A DNA stretch of 64,000 nucleotides, taken from Stereocaulon alpinum. Taxonomy: Eukaryota; Ascomycota; Lecanoromycetes; Lecanorales; Stereocaulaceae. Shown piece by piece: positions 32,594 through 42,413 of this stretch; the first letter of the stretch is position 1, and each line of letters begins with the position of its first letter. A program made the translations under genes and the position numbers. The stretch is from positions 496,001-560,000 of the forward strand of contig JAEUBA010000004.1 in the NCBI GenBank assembly GCA_018257865.1, read 5' to 3'. The notes under the pieces were generated by a model, which saw only the letters and a program-made list of their open reading frames with translations, was not told the DNA's origin and ran no database searches.

Positions 32594-33124
32594 CTATTTG
32601 AAGCAGATGTACCACTTGACAACGAAGTAAAGATTCACGACAAAGCTCAATATAAAAAGGTCGAACATCCACACCGTCAGCCACGCTGTGGAGCTTCCTA
32701 TTGTAGGATTCCAGAATCTCAGGGCGGTCCTTCGCCGATTTCCTGCCATCGCCCCTCCACAGGTGGACCCAAGAACGACCTCACAGCCTCTCACCCCAGT
32801 CGTACATTCTGCATGGGCCCTTCGCTTCGCCATGATAGTCCGAACCTCACCATGTCCACCACAGAAGGCTGCGTCGGTCTTCATAGCACACATCTTCTGG
32901 GGCCAATCGAGTCCACGTTCTTTGCGCTCGAGTAGCCATGCTACCTTTAAGCGGACATTAGTGTCGATGAGATTGTAGAAGTGAGGGTGAGTGTGTTTGA
33001 GAGCTAGAGCATCGGGGTAAGAGAGAGAGGGTATTATCTGGAGTTGAAGTTCGAGTGGGAGGCTAAGGATGGATGATATTGATTCTGTAGATGAGATCGC
33101 TTTGGAACTTTGAGAAGCAGACAT
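32594..33124 (-). CDS. F-box protein with a C-terminal membrane helix
   Basis: A single-exon frame; the start at 33124 (MSASQSSKA) is preferred over an in-frame upstream ATG at 33175, giving 176 residues. An F-box-like motif occupies about residues 18-50 (ILSLPLELQLQIIPSLSYPDALALKHT). A Cys-containing central part follows (PQKMCAMKTDAAFCGG, then CTTGVRGCEVVLGSTCGG). The end is a strongly hydrophobic helix at about 148-172 (WLTVWMFDLFILSFVVNLYFVV). The same layout occurs in small uncharacterised Pezizomycotina proteins. It may be a tail-anchored membrane protein that recruits Skp1, but this is inference. It sits isolated between two gene-poor stretches. Confidence 0.6.
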   Translation of the reverse strand: MSASQSSKAISSTESISSILSLPLELQLQIIPSLSYPDALALKHTHPHFYNLIDTNVRLKVAWLLERKERGLDWPQKMCAMKTDAAFCGGHGEVRTIMAKRRAHAECTTGVRGCEVVLGSTCGGAMAGNRRRTALRFWNPTIGSSTAWLTVWMFDLFILSFVVNLYFVVKWYICFK

Positions 33125-33826
33125 GTTGTATGCTTTCACAAGACAGTTGGACCAAGGAGTGCGATGGGGATACAAAGTTCCAAAGGAAAGGTATTCGTAA
33201 ATATGTGTTCTTGTTTGTTTTGCTGCTGCCTAAGGTATCCTGATATGGTCAGACTCGGCGGAAAAGACACGTTGATAGTAAAACAGCGAAAGAAGTTTTA
33301 CAGCGCATGCACTTTCCAGGCAGTCACACTACCAGTCTCTCATAGCCTGCATCAGTACAGTGTCAACGACATTACTTACACAGAAGAAGGTGTAAATGAC
33401 GTATTGGCCAAGCATAGGGCAAGTTCGCAGGAACCCTGCGCCAAGATAACCGCATGACTTCCAGTACAATACCTTACTGATTCCTTTCCTGCTGCATATA
33501 TTTGCCTTCTCTGTAAGATAGATCAGCCCTGCAAATTCGCTACTTCTCACATTTCTGAAAGACGCAATCAACGAACTTCATCTGCAGGACTTCGCGATGG
33601 TAAATTGACAAAGCCTGAAAAAGGACTTGATCAAGCAATTCTCATTGAGATGTACAGCCTCAGCTTCCTCAGCTAAGGCACATTCTTCGTTCGTCAGTGC
33701 ACTACCGTCTTCCTGAGTCAAGCTTTTGTCTTCTGAATTGTCTAGTAAACGGTCTCAAGATCGGCTGCAAGCTTGAAGTACTAATAGACTTCGTGCATTC
33801 ATTCCTCTGGGAGATCTCATATTGTT
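33125..33826. other. intergenic, upstream of the F-box gene
   Basis: 702 bp with the promoter of the F-box gene at the left. No motif or gene seen. Confidence 0.3.
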
Positions 33827-34429
33827 ATGCATTCTATCGCAGCCGAAAATTATGCGGGGGTCCAATCGATAGCGATGGGAACCTTGGCGAGTGGGAAGGA
33901 GAGGAAAGAAGAGCGAGATCCTGACTCGAACGGGCATCTTTGTCACGTTGGATATGAGTGGACATTCGTTGGTAGCCAAAGCATGAATAAGGGAGTCACG
34001 ATGAGTCACATCAGATCATGTCGTATTATTTCGGGCGTGGCAAGGCTTCTTTCCAATCCTCGCTATGTAGGGCAAGCTAACAGGCACATCAATGAAATTG
34101 GAAACCTGTTTCTGCACATACAACACCGATTACCAAGCATTCAGAAGTCATTTCATAGAGCTTACTGGGCGCTCTCTAACGCTATTATAAATCCAATGTT
34201 TCTGATCTGGCGTTACAAGAGGGTCTATAGCATAGATCTCCGCCATATCGAGTTCGCACACTCAAACGAAGTCCGCGCTAGAGCGAATCCCTTAATGGTT
34301 CTCTACAAAGTAATTTCAGGGAAAGGGTCTAGGGAATACTTAGGGGAAGATTTGGGGCTAGCCGGGTTCCGAGGAACCTCCAATATCTTCTCTCGAACAC
34401 TTGATAGTATCCTATCATTTTCCTTTTGA
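33827..34429 (+). CDS. orphan ORF, hypothetical
   Basis: An ATG-to-stop frame of 200 residues in a gene-poor stretch. It has no signal peptide, no clear membrane helix and no domain I recognise. Amino-acid composition is average, with a mid-protein stretch of His, Ile and Arg. A 200-codon open frame is uncommon by chance in noncoding DNA of this composition but not decisive over a 64-kb window. No upstream exon is evident. It may be a lineage-specific gene, a decayed gene, or chance. Confidence 0.2.
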   Translation: MHSIAAENYAGVQSIAMGTLASGKERKEERDPDSNGHLCHVGYEWTFVGSQSMNKGVTMSHIRSCRIISGVARLLSNPRYVGQANRHINEIGNLFLHIQHRLPSIQKSFHRAYWALSNAIINPMFLIWRYKRVYSIDLRHIEFAHSNEVRARANPLMVLYKVISGKGSREYLGEDLGLAGFRGTSNIFSRTLDSILSFSF

Positions 34430-34833
34430 TTAAGTGTCTTTGGAAAGGGCTAAGCAAGCTCTTTGATCCTACAGTAAGAAGCTAAGTATCTAATCTTGTA
34501 GATACTCGTTAACAGAATCTGAGAAGTGAATATGAGCTTTAACGTTGACTAATATGAGCCACTAGACGACATGCAATGCCGTAAATCTCAACTCCTGAAA
34601 GTCTTGTAGTAGATTCATACGGCTTTGCTTGCGCTCCTTTATCTGCCCTGAAGAGCAATTTTCACACAGCTCCATGTACAGGGATCATGGTTGTCATCTG
34701 TATGATCATGACCAGCAAGACTCCTTGGCGTAGAGATTTCATGCTTCATCAGACAAGGTAGAGAGCTTTCGGGGGCTTGCACATCCTACCACCGTTTGGC
34801 GTCCTGCTCAATGCAGGTAGATTTCAGAAAGGA
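34430..34833. other. intergenic, 3' flank of the MFS gene
   Basis: 404 bp, AT-rich, nothing recognised. Confidence 0.3.
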
Positions 34834-36525
34834 TTACGGGCGTTCCGACGCAGAGGAACGCCTTCGAGATAGCTTCTTGTGAAGTGTATGCTCCCTCATA
34901 AAGAGACTCACAATTGCACCCAGAACAGCGGTTGCCAAAAGGGTCAGGAAGACGCCTCGTAAAGCATCCATGTAAGCCTCTCTGGCGGCCTCCCTTAATA
35001 CGGAAGGTAATTCTTTGATCACGCCTAGATTGTTTCTTACTTGCTTGATTATATGTGAAGCATTCTTTTCGTGGCCAAGCCTTCGCCAGAGCTGTGGCGT
35101 GAGAACGTTTTGGAACACCACAGATGCTACTGTGATTCCGATGCTGCTGCCTGTGCTTCGGAATGCGTATGAAGCGGACGTGATCACAGCCTGATACTTT
35201 TGGTCCACCGCAGCAATCAGTGCAACCAACGTCACCGTGAGCATTCCACTGTATCCAATACCGGCAAGGAAGAAGTATAGGAACGGCAGCCACGACGGAG
35301 TATCTAGCGTGAAGGTCGACGTCAGTCCTAGTGAGCAAACAAAGATGGCCTCCATGAAAGTGTTCAGCAAGTAGTATCGACCAGTCCAGCGCATCACTAC
35401 GCCACTACCGATAGACATGATCGCAATGCCAACAGCTTCAGGTACGAATCGCAAACCGGCTTGAGTTGCCGAGTAGCCCTGCACCTGAAGATAGATGGGT
35501 CCGTAAAACAAGAGACCAAAGCGAGCCATTGTAATAAACCAATTGGTCAAGCATGCAGACCATACAGTCCTCTGGAGAAGGAGTTTGACCGGTATAATGG
35601 GTTCCTCGGCCTGAGTCTCAACATATATGAAGGCCACAAAGACGACAATGGAGAGCGGTAGTGTCGTAAGTACTAAAGGATGTGTCCAAGGCACGAGATC
35701 TCCTCCGAAATTGAGGCCGACAAGCATCAAGACAAGAGAGGCAATCAGCGATACCGCGCCAAGAACGTCAATCCGTTGGAACTTCCTCTGATTTCGATCG
35801 TCATGCTCGATGGGTATCTTGACCATCAGCGATACCAAGAAGCCGGCAAGAAAGGTCAGAGGTATCTGCGCGACAAAAGCCCAACGCCAGGAAAAGGCAT
35901 CACTCATCCAACCTCCAAATACGCCGCCAACGCCAGACCCTAATCCAAAGCAGATGTTTGCAACTCCTTGCCATACACCACGTTTTCGGAGAGGGACCAA
36001 GTCTGAGGCGACGAAGGTCGCGATCGTAACAAGGCCACCACCACCGATACCAGCCACTACTCGCCCCAATATCAAGACCCATCCCCTGCCGGCAAGGGCA
36101 CACATAAGATTACCAATAGCGAAGCAGGCGTTACAAAGTATAAGACCAGCCTTCCGGCCGTAAATATCTGTAAGCTTGCCAGATAGAGGTTGCGACACAG
36201 CGTTGGCAATGAAGTAGGCGGATGCAAGCCACGAGAGAAGAGACATCGAATTCAAAGAAGCTGAGATAGGCGCAGCAATCGTAGCTACAAGAGTTGAGTC
36301 AAGAGCTGCAAGAAATGCGCCTAGATATACTCCGCTCATAATCTTTAGCAACTGCAAGGTTGTTGGTTCACTCAGACCGGCGAGGTTATCATCACCAATG
36401 GCGCATCCTTGCTCATTTTCATCAGTCTGCAGTGGTAGGCCTTGACCACGTGGCTGGCTCCCGTTCTCAGCATTGAGCAGACGAGTGCTCTCGTTAACGT
36501 CCTCTGGCGGCGAAGGTGCTGACAT
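34834..36525 (-). CDS. MFS transporter, DHA2 type (Fnx1/Vba-like)
   Basis: An intronless frame of 563 residues with about 14 membrane helices. Residues 1-60 are hydrophilic. Helix 1 begins near 64 (MSGVYLGAFLAALDSTLVATIAAPI). The MFS motif after helix 2 is GKLTDIYGRKAGLI. The antiporter motif region of helix 5 (GLGSGVGGVFGGWMSDAFSWRWAF) is present, as in 14-helix drug:proton antiporters. The wording is close to fungal Fnx1/Vba proteins, which move basic amino acids into vacuoles, and to multidrug exporters; substrate and membrane cannot be told apart from sequence. The C-terminus ends in a short Arg/Ser-rich tail. It is divergent from bli-3 across 657 bp. It does not show the strong C-to-G skew switch seen in many neighbours. 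Confidence 0.9.
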   Translation of the reverse strand: MSAPSPPEDVNESTRLLNAENGSQPRGQGLPLQTDENEQGCAIGDDNLAGLSEPTTLQLLKIMSGVYLGAFLAALDSTLVATIAAPISASLNSMSLLSWLASAYFIANAVSQPLSGKLTDIYGRKAGLILCNACFAIGNLMCALAGRGWVLILGRVVAGIGGGGLVTIATFVASDLVPLRKRGVWQGVANICFGLGSGVGGVFGGWMSDAFSWRWAFVAQIPLTFLAGFLVSLMVKIPIEHDDRNQRKFQRIDVLGAVSLIASLVLMLVGLNFGGDLVPWTHPLVLTTLPLSIVVFVAFIYVETQAEEPIIPVKLLLQRTVWSACLTNWFITMARFGLLFYGPIYLQVQGYSATQAGLRFVPEAVGIAIMSIGSGVVMRWTGRYYLLNTFMEAIFVCSLGLTSTFTLDTPSWLPFLYFFLAGIGYSGMLTVTLVALIAAVDQKYQAVITSASYAFRSTGSSIGITVASVVFQNVLTPQLWRRLGHEKNASHIIKQVRNNLGVIKELPSVLREAAREAYMDALRGVFLTLLATAVLGAIVSLFMREHTLHKKLSRRRSSASERP

Positions 36526-37182
36526 GGCGGACTCCTCCCTAAGGTCTACTCCTGAGGGCTCTCTGCAGTTAAAGGATGGTATGGTAAGTTTACCTTAAAT
36601 ATGGAACAAAATTAAGGAACTGCAGGCTAGCTGTCAGATTCATTGGTAGTCTTATGCTCCTGCAAAGGCCATGTTTTGGGACGAAGAACGCCGAAATAGC
36701 TCTTGATCAATATGTACTGTCCTGGAAGAACGCCTGATTCAACCGGGATTGTGTCTTCATTGTTGGAATTGACCTGGTTGAGAGAGCTATAAAATTCGCC
36801 GCCTTACCACAACTCCTACCTAGCCTTTTCAGAAGAGCGCAAGAATTCCGCACCAAGACGTGATTGATGACGTAGCCGATGCCCTTTTGTAGCTTTCCAT
36901 TGCTTTCCAGTCTTCTAGTACGAAAGGTATTTCATTGGCTGAAGGTAAGTCATTTCGACCGTCCTTTATCTCCCATACTTCAGTGGCCGTGCAATGAGAA
37001 TCCTGCTTCCAATTCCCAAGCCTTGTGCACGCTTCATCACCCCACCTTCCATCGCGTCATCCTTACGTCCTTTCTCGGTACTTACGAAATCGCATTGTAG
37101 TCTTCACCGACCTTCTACTACATCGACATCTTTGCGAACAACCCCGTTGACGAGATCTGTATTCACTACACCAACCTACAAG
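36526..37182. promoter_or_regulatory. divergent promoter of the MFS gene and bli-3
   Basis: 657 bp between start codons. The right third (36994-37182) is open in frame with bli-3 and could encode an N-terminal extension (see findings). No single motif can be assigned to light control by eye. Confidence 0.4.
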
Positions 37183-38045
37183 ATGTCTCAGAAGCAGTTT
37201 AGCAACACCGAAGTCCCTGGCGATAAGCCTGCAGACCCATACAAGGCCTCCAACCTCACTGAGCCCGAATTGAAAGAGAAGGTGCAGGACCTTGTCAAAT
37301 TCATGGAATCATGCAAGTTTGGCATGATGACTACGAGGATTGAGAGCAGCGGGCTCCTGACATCGAGATGCATGGCATTGGCCGCCAAAGTGCGTTCCTG
37401 CAATCCCAATCATTGCTACCAACGTATGTTAGTCCTAGAAGCTAACACAACGTCCTCATATAGGAAGGCGGTGGCGTCGACCTTCTCTTCCACACAAACA
37501 CCGAATCCGGCAAAACCGACGATCTCAAGAACGACCCCAAAATCAATATTGCCTTCCTCAATTCCACAGGCGAGTGGGCCTCCGTCTCCGGTGAAGCCGA
37601 AATCGTCACAGATCGTGAGGTGGTCCGCAAATACTACTCCCCAACTCTGAAAGCATGGTTGGGAGATCTCGAGGACGGCAAGCACGACGGTGGACCTGAA
37701 GACCCCCGGATTGGTGTCATTAAGGTCAAGGCAGTGACCGCTACGTATGCAATCGCTACGGGGACTGCATTGGGACGAGGAGCAGAGATTATAAAAGGTA
37801 CTATTACGGGATCGGCACCAAACGTTAACAAATTGAGGGAAATCAGCGAGGCGGAGCTGCAGCAATGTGAGTGAACTTCTCAAGCCCCATTTTGCATCCT
37901 TTCCGGTTTTGGTGTGCTTGGGTAGGCATGATTGAGTGCAGCACTAAGTTCAGCTATGTCTTCATTTTACAAACAGAGCTATTCAGTAAGAAAGAATGTG
38001 CTAACCAGTTGGTTATTTGATACAGGGCGTCAACAAAATATCTAG
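37183..38045 (+). CDS. bli-3: Bli-3 blue-light-induced protein, FMN-binding split barrel
   Basis: Three exons, 37183-37389, 37464-37866 and 38026-38045; introns 74 and 159 nt, the second with a perfect GCTAAC branch site; 209 residues. The fold is the pyridoxamine-phosphate-oxidase-like FMN-binding split barrel. The barrel starts at about residue 38 (KFMESCKFGMMTTRIESSGLLTSRCMA), continues through VDLLFHTNTESGKTDDLKNDP and the NSTGEWASVSGEAEIVTD strand, and ends with WLGDLEDG and the RIGVIKVKAVTATYA strands. It is related to Neurospora bli-3, whose transcript is light-induced; the biochemical role is unknown. The last exon is only 20 nt (ending WRQQNI), and the join QQWRQ matches relatives. 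Without that splice the frame stops four codons earlier at QQCE. An in-frame ATG at 36994 could add 63 residues. Confidence 0.9.
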
Positions 38046-38581
38046 ACTGCCAGCTGCATTTCAAGAAATGAGAGGTCACAACTTGCGTGAGCCTGTACAT
38101 TAGATGAATCTAGATACAATTGCATTCAACAGCAATCACGCCCAAATTCGTTTTCAAGCACATGGCTTTTGAGAGAAGAATTTCCTGCGCCGTCGTCATG
38201 TCATGTATTGCGTCTCAAGCCTCATTCACCGCACTACCGCCACTTCGCGTTGCTCACTCGAGCAGCAACGTCGCTTCTTGGTCATGTACACATATCACGA
38301 CATTATCTTTGGCATTTGCCACCAAGAAGGGGCTTTATCTCCTATGTGTTTCTGGTCATGTTTCCAGATTCTTCCACGACTTGGCAATTGAGCTCGGTTG
38401 AACCGAGAATGCTGCTTTTTTCTACAGCCTTCTCATCGATCTCGAACTGGGCTACAATTGTCGTATCATGATCCATCTTTTTTGTCGTCCGCATCCTTTA
38501 CATCTCTATGTAGGGATCGTCGTCAGGCTGTGTATCGAGTATAAGAACAGAGACTTGAGGACCATCATTTGCAAGTATGGA
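38046..38581. other. intergenic between convergent genes
   Basis: 536 bp holding the 3' ends of bli-3 and the dehydrogenase gene. ORFs up to 118 codons run into the dehydrogenase antisense and are not credible. Confidence 0.35.
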
Positions 38582-39649
38582 TCAAAAACGATACAGTATT
38601 TCTTCGCCTTTCAACCATCTCTCCAGGTTCTCTGCAGTCTGCAACCACCAACTCTCCATAGTCTGCTTACTCACATACCCTGTATGCGGCGTCATGACAA
38701 CCTCACTCCTCCCCTCCATTCCCCACCTTGTCGTTCGCCACCGACTATTCTCCGGCAGCGGTTCGCTCCAAAACACATCCAGGGCCGCACCCCGGATCTT
38801 CCCCCTCTCAAGCGTCTCAAATAAATCATCTTCGTCAACAAGCGGGCCTCTGGAAGTATTGACGAAGATGGCAGAAGGTTTCAACAAATCCAATTCATCA
38901 GCAGACACCATAAGTCGAGAGCGTCCTGAAAGGACATAATGCACACTCAAAACATCCGCAGCCTTGAAGAGCGCGGCTTTAGAAGATGCCACAGCGAAAG
39001 TACCGGCCGGTAAACCTGCTGATTGTGCCTGAGCATCGGCTTTCTCCTGAGTAAGCGAACTGCTCCATGCCTGAATCCGCATTCCGAACGCTGTGGCTGC
39101 CATCTTTGCTACTTCTGTACCCAGACGCCCGAGGCCCAGGCAGCCAAATGTCCCCCCTGCAAGATTGACAGAGAGGGGAAGATCACCTTGCCAGCCACCG
39201 CTTTTGACCGTGCTGTCATCACGAGATATGTTGTTCGCTAAAGCTAGAATTAATGCCCATGTGTGCTGTGCTGTGTTATCGCGCATTGGCGCAACTGAGG
39301 TGTTTGATGGTGAGAGACCCGTTCCTGCGACAATGATGCCGTCTTCTTCACAGGCTTCTAGGTCGATGGCGGCGTTGTGGGAGCCGGTGGTTAGGATGAG
39401 GCGGAGGTTGGGGAGATTAGTGAGGACTTCTCTGGGGAGGGGGGTGCGCTCGCGCATGGCGCAGATGACGTTGAAGGGTTTGAGAGCGTTTGTGAGGGCG
39501 GTGTGGTCATTGCGGTCTTTTACTGGTTCGTTGGGTTTGGTGAATGTGGTTATGTGGAGATTAGGGTGAGAGGGCATGTGCGAAGCTGAGAGGTTTTGGT
39601 AGTCGTCCAGAACTGCTACGTGGATTGGCGACAAGAGTTTGGAAGCCAT
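38582..39649 (-). CDS. D-isomer-specific 2-hydroxyacid dehydrogenase
   Basis: An intronless frame of 355 residues. The NAD-binding Rossmann motif GTFGCLGLGRLG is at 166-177. The catalytic Arg267 (NTSRGPLVDE), Glu296 (DVFWSEPLP) and His322 (TPHTGYV) of the family are all present, so the enzyme should be active. These enzymes reduce 2-oxoacids to D-2-hydroxyacids with NAD(P)H, or the reverse. The substrate (glycerate, lactate, phosphoglycerate or other) cannot be fixed; lack of an ACT domain argues against a serine-pathway phosphoglycerate dehydrogenase. The N-terminus (VAVLDDYQN) is typical of a fungal subgroup. It is divergent from AP-2 sigma, with a perfect 23-bp palindrome in between. The 5' part of the sense strand is C-rich, the 3' part G-rich. 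Confidence 0.92.
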   Translation of the reverse strand: MASKLLSPIHVAVLDDYQNLSASHMPSHPNLHITTFTKPNEPVKDRNDHTALTNALKPFNVICAMRERTPLPREVLTNLPNLRLILTTGSHNAAIDLEACEEDGIIVAGTGLSPSNTSVAPMRDNTAQHTWALILALANNISRDDSTVKSGGWQGDLPLSVNLAGGTFGCLGLGRLGTEVAKMAATAFGMRIQAWSSSLTQEKADAQAQSAGLPAGTFAVASSKAALFKAADVLSVHYVLSGRSRLMVSADELDLLKPSAIFVNTSRGPLVDEDDLFETLERGKIRGAALDVFWSEPLPENSRWRTTRWGMEGRSEVVMTPHTGYVSKQTMESWWLQTAENLERWLKGEEILYRF

Positions 39650-40148
39650 GATGGTGTTGGGTTAGTGACGGTCTTTAGTGTAAGGCTACTGCTTCTGGAA
39701 ATTGCAAGGCGATGCTCTGCAGCGTGAGGAACGCGATGATTATACGTATGGACGATGCTAAGGACTTCTGATGGAGCATAAAGCGGCGAGGTAGTATTAC
39801 AGTGATGTATGCACAGAAAACCCGAGACCTAGTGCTAGATTACAGCCTTCAGATTGTAGGGCTTCGAATTGTATCAAGAAGGTTGTTCGTCTTCTCTAGA
39901 TTGACAAAAAGTCATATGACCGGCCATAAGAATGGTATGTGTCTACAGGAGGGCTGGAGAGATAATAATAACGGCACCAGTAGGAACTGCATGAGGATGA
40001 CAGAGGCTTCACAGCGATATGCCCCCCCACGAAGACGTCTTGCTTAAGTCCGAGCGTCGGACTTAACGATCTCAACGTCCACTTGCGAGTCGTCTCAAGT
40101 CTCACTCGCAGCCATTATTCCAGGCTCAAGAGCTTCTGCTCGCCCATA
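39650..40148. promoter_or_regulatory. divergent promoter of the dehydrogenase and AP-2 sigma genes
   Basis: 499 bp between head-to-head starts. Its main feature is the palindrome at 40044-40066, listed separately. Confidence 0.45.
40044..40066. promoter_or_regulatory. perfect inverted repeat, candidate transcription-factor site
   Basis: Arms of 10 bp, TTAAGTCCGA and TCGGACTTAA, are exact reverse complements around a GCG spacer. The core reads CCG-N5-CGG, an everted CGG pair of the general kind bound by fungal Zn2Cys6 dimers. It lies 83 bp upstream of the AP-2 sigma ATG and 395 bp upstream of the dehydrogenase ATG. It could also fold as a hairpin if transcribed. Confidence 0.5.
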
Positions 40149-40854
40149 ATGGTGCTCTCATTTATCCTGATCCAAAACCGGCAGTAGGTGCTCCGCACTC
40201 CTCTTGACTCGAGCACATCAACGCCAGGATTAGATTTCGAAAGCTGACCATCAACAGAGGGAAAACCAGACTTGCGAAATGGTATTCTCCATACTCAGTA
40301 AGCCATCCCCTCCTCTCCAAAACCCACACTCCACACTAACACCACCCAGGATGAAGAAAAAATAAAGCTCAAAGGCGAGGTAACCTTCCCCTTCCCCCTC
40401 CCTCTCGTCCCCCCACCAAAACCCCTCTCACAACCCCAGGTCCACCGCCTCATCGCCCCCCGCGATCAAAAGCACCAATCCAACTTCGTCGAATTCCGCA
40501 ATCTCAAAATCGTCTACCGTCGCTACGCAGGGCTCTTCTTCTGCGTCTGCGTCGATGCGAATGATAATGAGTTGGCGTATTTAGAGGCTATACATTTCTT
40601 TGTGGAGGTGCTGGATAGTTTTTTTGGGAATGTTTGTGAGTTGGATTTGGTGTTTAATTTTTATAAGGTATGTATGGGCTGATATGGGGTTGGGGATCCT
40701 TGAAAGGGAAGTGGGAGGCATTGGGACGATAGCTGATACAAGGACTGATTAGGTCTATGCGATACTCGATGAGGTGTTTCTTGCGGGGGAAATTGAGGAG
40801 ACGAGTAAGCAGGTTGTTTTGACTCGGTTGGAGCACTTGGATAAGTTGGAGTGA
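40149..40854 (+). CDS. aps2: AP-2 adaptor complex, sigma subunit
   Basis: Five exons, 40149-40183, 40258-40297, 40350-40379, 40440-40667 and 40753-40854; introns 52-85 nt; 144 residues, the expected size. AP-2 sigma is the small subunit of the clathrin adaptor at the plasma membrane and helps recognise dileucine-type cargo signals. The spliced N-terminus MVLSFILIQNRQGKTRLAKW and the following DEEKIKLKGEVHRLIAPRD are the AP-2 version rather than AP-1 or AP-3. The rest (YAGLFFCVCVDANDNEL, LDSFFGNVCELDLVFNFYK, LAGEIEETSKQVVLTRLEHLD) is near-invariant. Exons of 30-40 nt at the 5' end make naive ORF calls miss it. The gene carries the clearest skew switch in the window: intron 3 has 35 C and 3 G in 60 nt, intron 4 has 34 G and 8 C in 85 nt. 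Confidence 0.95.
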
Positions 40855-41210
40855 GAGACCCGGCGAAAAGTCGCGTCATACGTTTAGGACAGGGAAAGTT
40901 GAGAATACAGCAAGCAAAGGGGACAGCACCACCGGATGATCCAAAGAAGCTGCAGATGGCCAGTCGAGAGGAGTATCAGGACTCCGTGGTTACGGGGGCA
41001 TGGGTCCTTCTATGTGCCGAGAGGTATGTGATGCATATTTTCTATTGGTCTCATGCTCTCTGTCTCCCTAGGACACTGAAGATTGGTACTCAGAAGCTGA
41101 GATCTTCCAAGGCCGTGAATCGTTCCTCATGTTTCGCGACTTCGTCGAAATCTTTGCTAAGCATTTCCAATGCTTCGACATGCTTTCCTATGCAATTGAA
41201 TCCACCTCAT
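40855..41210. other. 3' flanks of aps2 and ppm1
   Basis: 356 bp between convergent genes; no feature seen. Confidence 0.3.
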
Positions 41211-42413
41211 TCACTTATCACTAAATTGCCTCGCCACATCCTGCCAACCGTCCCAGCCTTCCCCTCTCCAACCCCACGCCACGCAGTAATGCCCAGCCAA
41301 CAACTCCCACTCCTCAACCTCATCCACCATCTCCAGTCCGGCTACCCTCTCCTTCTCCTTCTCATCCACACCCTTATTCCACAGCTCATTCACGTCCGCT
41401 CCTCCACTGCCTTCAAATCCATAGGCTTTCATTCTAGCTGCCTGCGCTTCAAGCGAGCCGTACTTCCGCAATGTCTGAAGGACTATACCCCGTGCAGCAA
41501 GATTCGAAACCATGACTTTCCCGAAAGAATCATTAGGCTTGATTGGTTCGTAAAGTACGAGTCCAAGGGGTGTGGTTGACGGAAAAAAATGCTGTGTGAA
41601 ATATAGCGCGACTACATCTGCAGCGGCTGGGGCAAGGTAGCAGAGGCAACACTCAGAAACGATGAGGGTGGGGAGATCCTTTTCGATGTATTCAAACGAT
41701 TGAGGCGGAGGCCTGGAAGGATCAAGCGTTCGAAGATCGATTGGGTGAACATGGTAGTTATCGGCATCTATAGTGTCCTCATTCTCCAAGCCTCTCTGAC
41801 CGGAGCTACGGTGGAGCCTTAAAGGAGGCTCGACATGCCTAACGAGCTCGCTCAGCTTCTTTATGGAGTCTATCTTCTCTATGGTGTTGGCTGGAAAGTC
41901 GATCTCGTGGTACAAGAGATTGGGACGTTCATAGCCTATGCCATTCGCGCGAGGGTGAGCGCTCATAAGGCGGAAGAAGCGCGTGTCAGAGCCTGCACCG
42001 AGAGAGATGATTTGCTTCTTCTGAGAGGGTTCGTGGGAGAGAAATTGATCGACCAGATTGTCAATAGCCTGGGTCCGGACATAGGTTCCTATATCGCCAG
42101 TCAAAAATGAGTCCATTGAATATCAAGATAAGGTTCCGCTACCTCTATTGATGATAGGATACCTCCTCTGCCCCTCCCCATGCACAAAGTACTTCGCGAA
42201 AGGATCGTCCAAGTATCCCACCTCCACAGCGCTCAACCTAGAGACGCTCGCATCTTGATCCGTTTGCTGCACGATCCTGTCACGCACAATTTTGTCTTCC
42301 TCTGAGCTTGGCCCTGAGAAGCCACCTGTTCCCCGACCTCGACCGCGGCCTGCGCCATATGCGTTGCGAAGGCTGTTGAGGTTGGGAATTTGTGGTGCTG
42401 CCATGATTGACAT
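41211..42413 (-). CDS. ppm1: leucine carboxyl methyltransferase 1 (PP2A methyltransferase)
   Basis: Two exons, 42413-42143 and 42088-41211, one 54-nt intron; 382 residues from the first ATG, or 379 from the next. The enzyme methylates the C-terminal leucine of the PP2A catalytic subunit using S-adenosylmethionine, which governs assembly of PP2A holoenzymes. Conserved parts are DRIVQQTDQDASVSRLSAV and GYLDDPFAKYFV near the N-terminus, the intron-spanning INRGTYVRTQAIDNLV, the SAM motif QIISLGAGSDTRFFRL, the LPTLIVSECCLCYLAP segment, and LYEPIKPNDSFGKVM. Residues 15-35 are a Gly/Arg-rich stretch of unclear role. It is divergent from the LOG-family gene across 547 bp. Confidence 0.93.

Noticed and set aside
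33913..33945. tRNA-like T-arm sequence (TTCGAGT) on the minus strand
   Set aside because: The flanking bases do not form a five-pair stem and no matching acceptor strand exists within tRNA distance.
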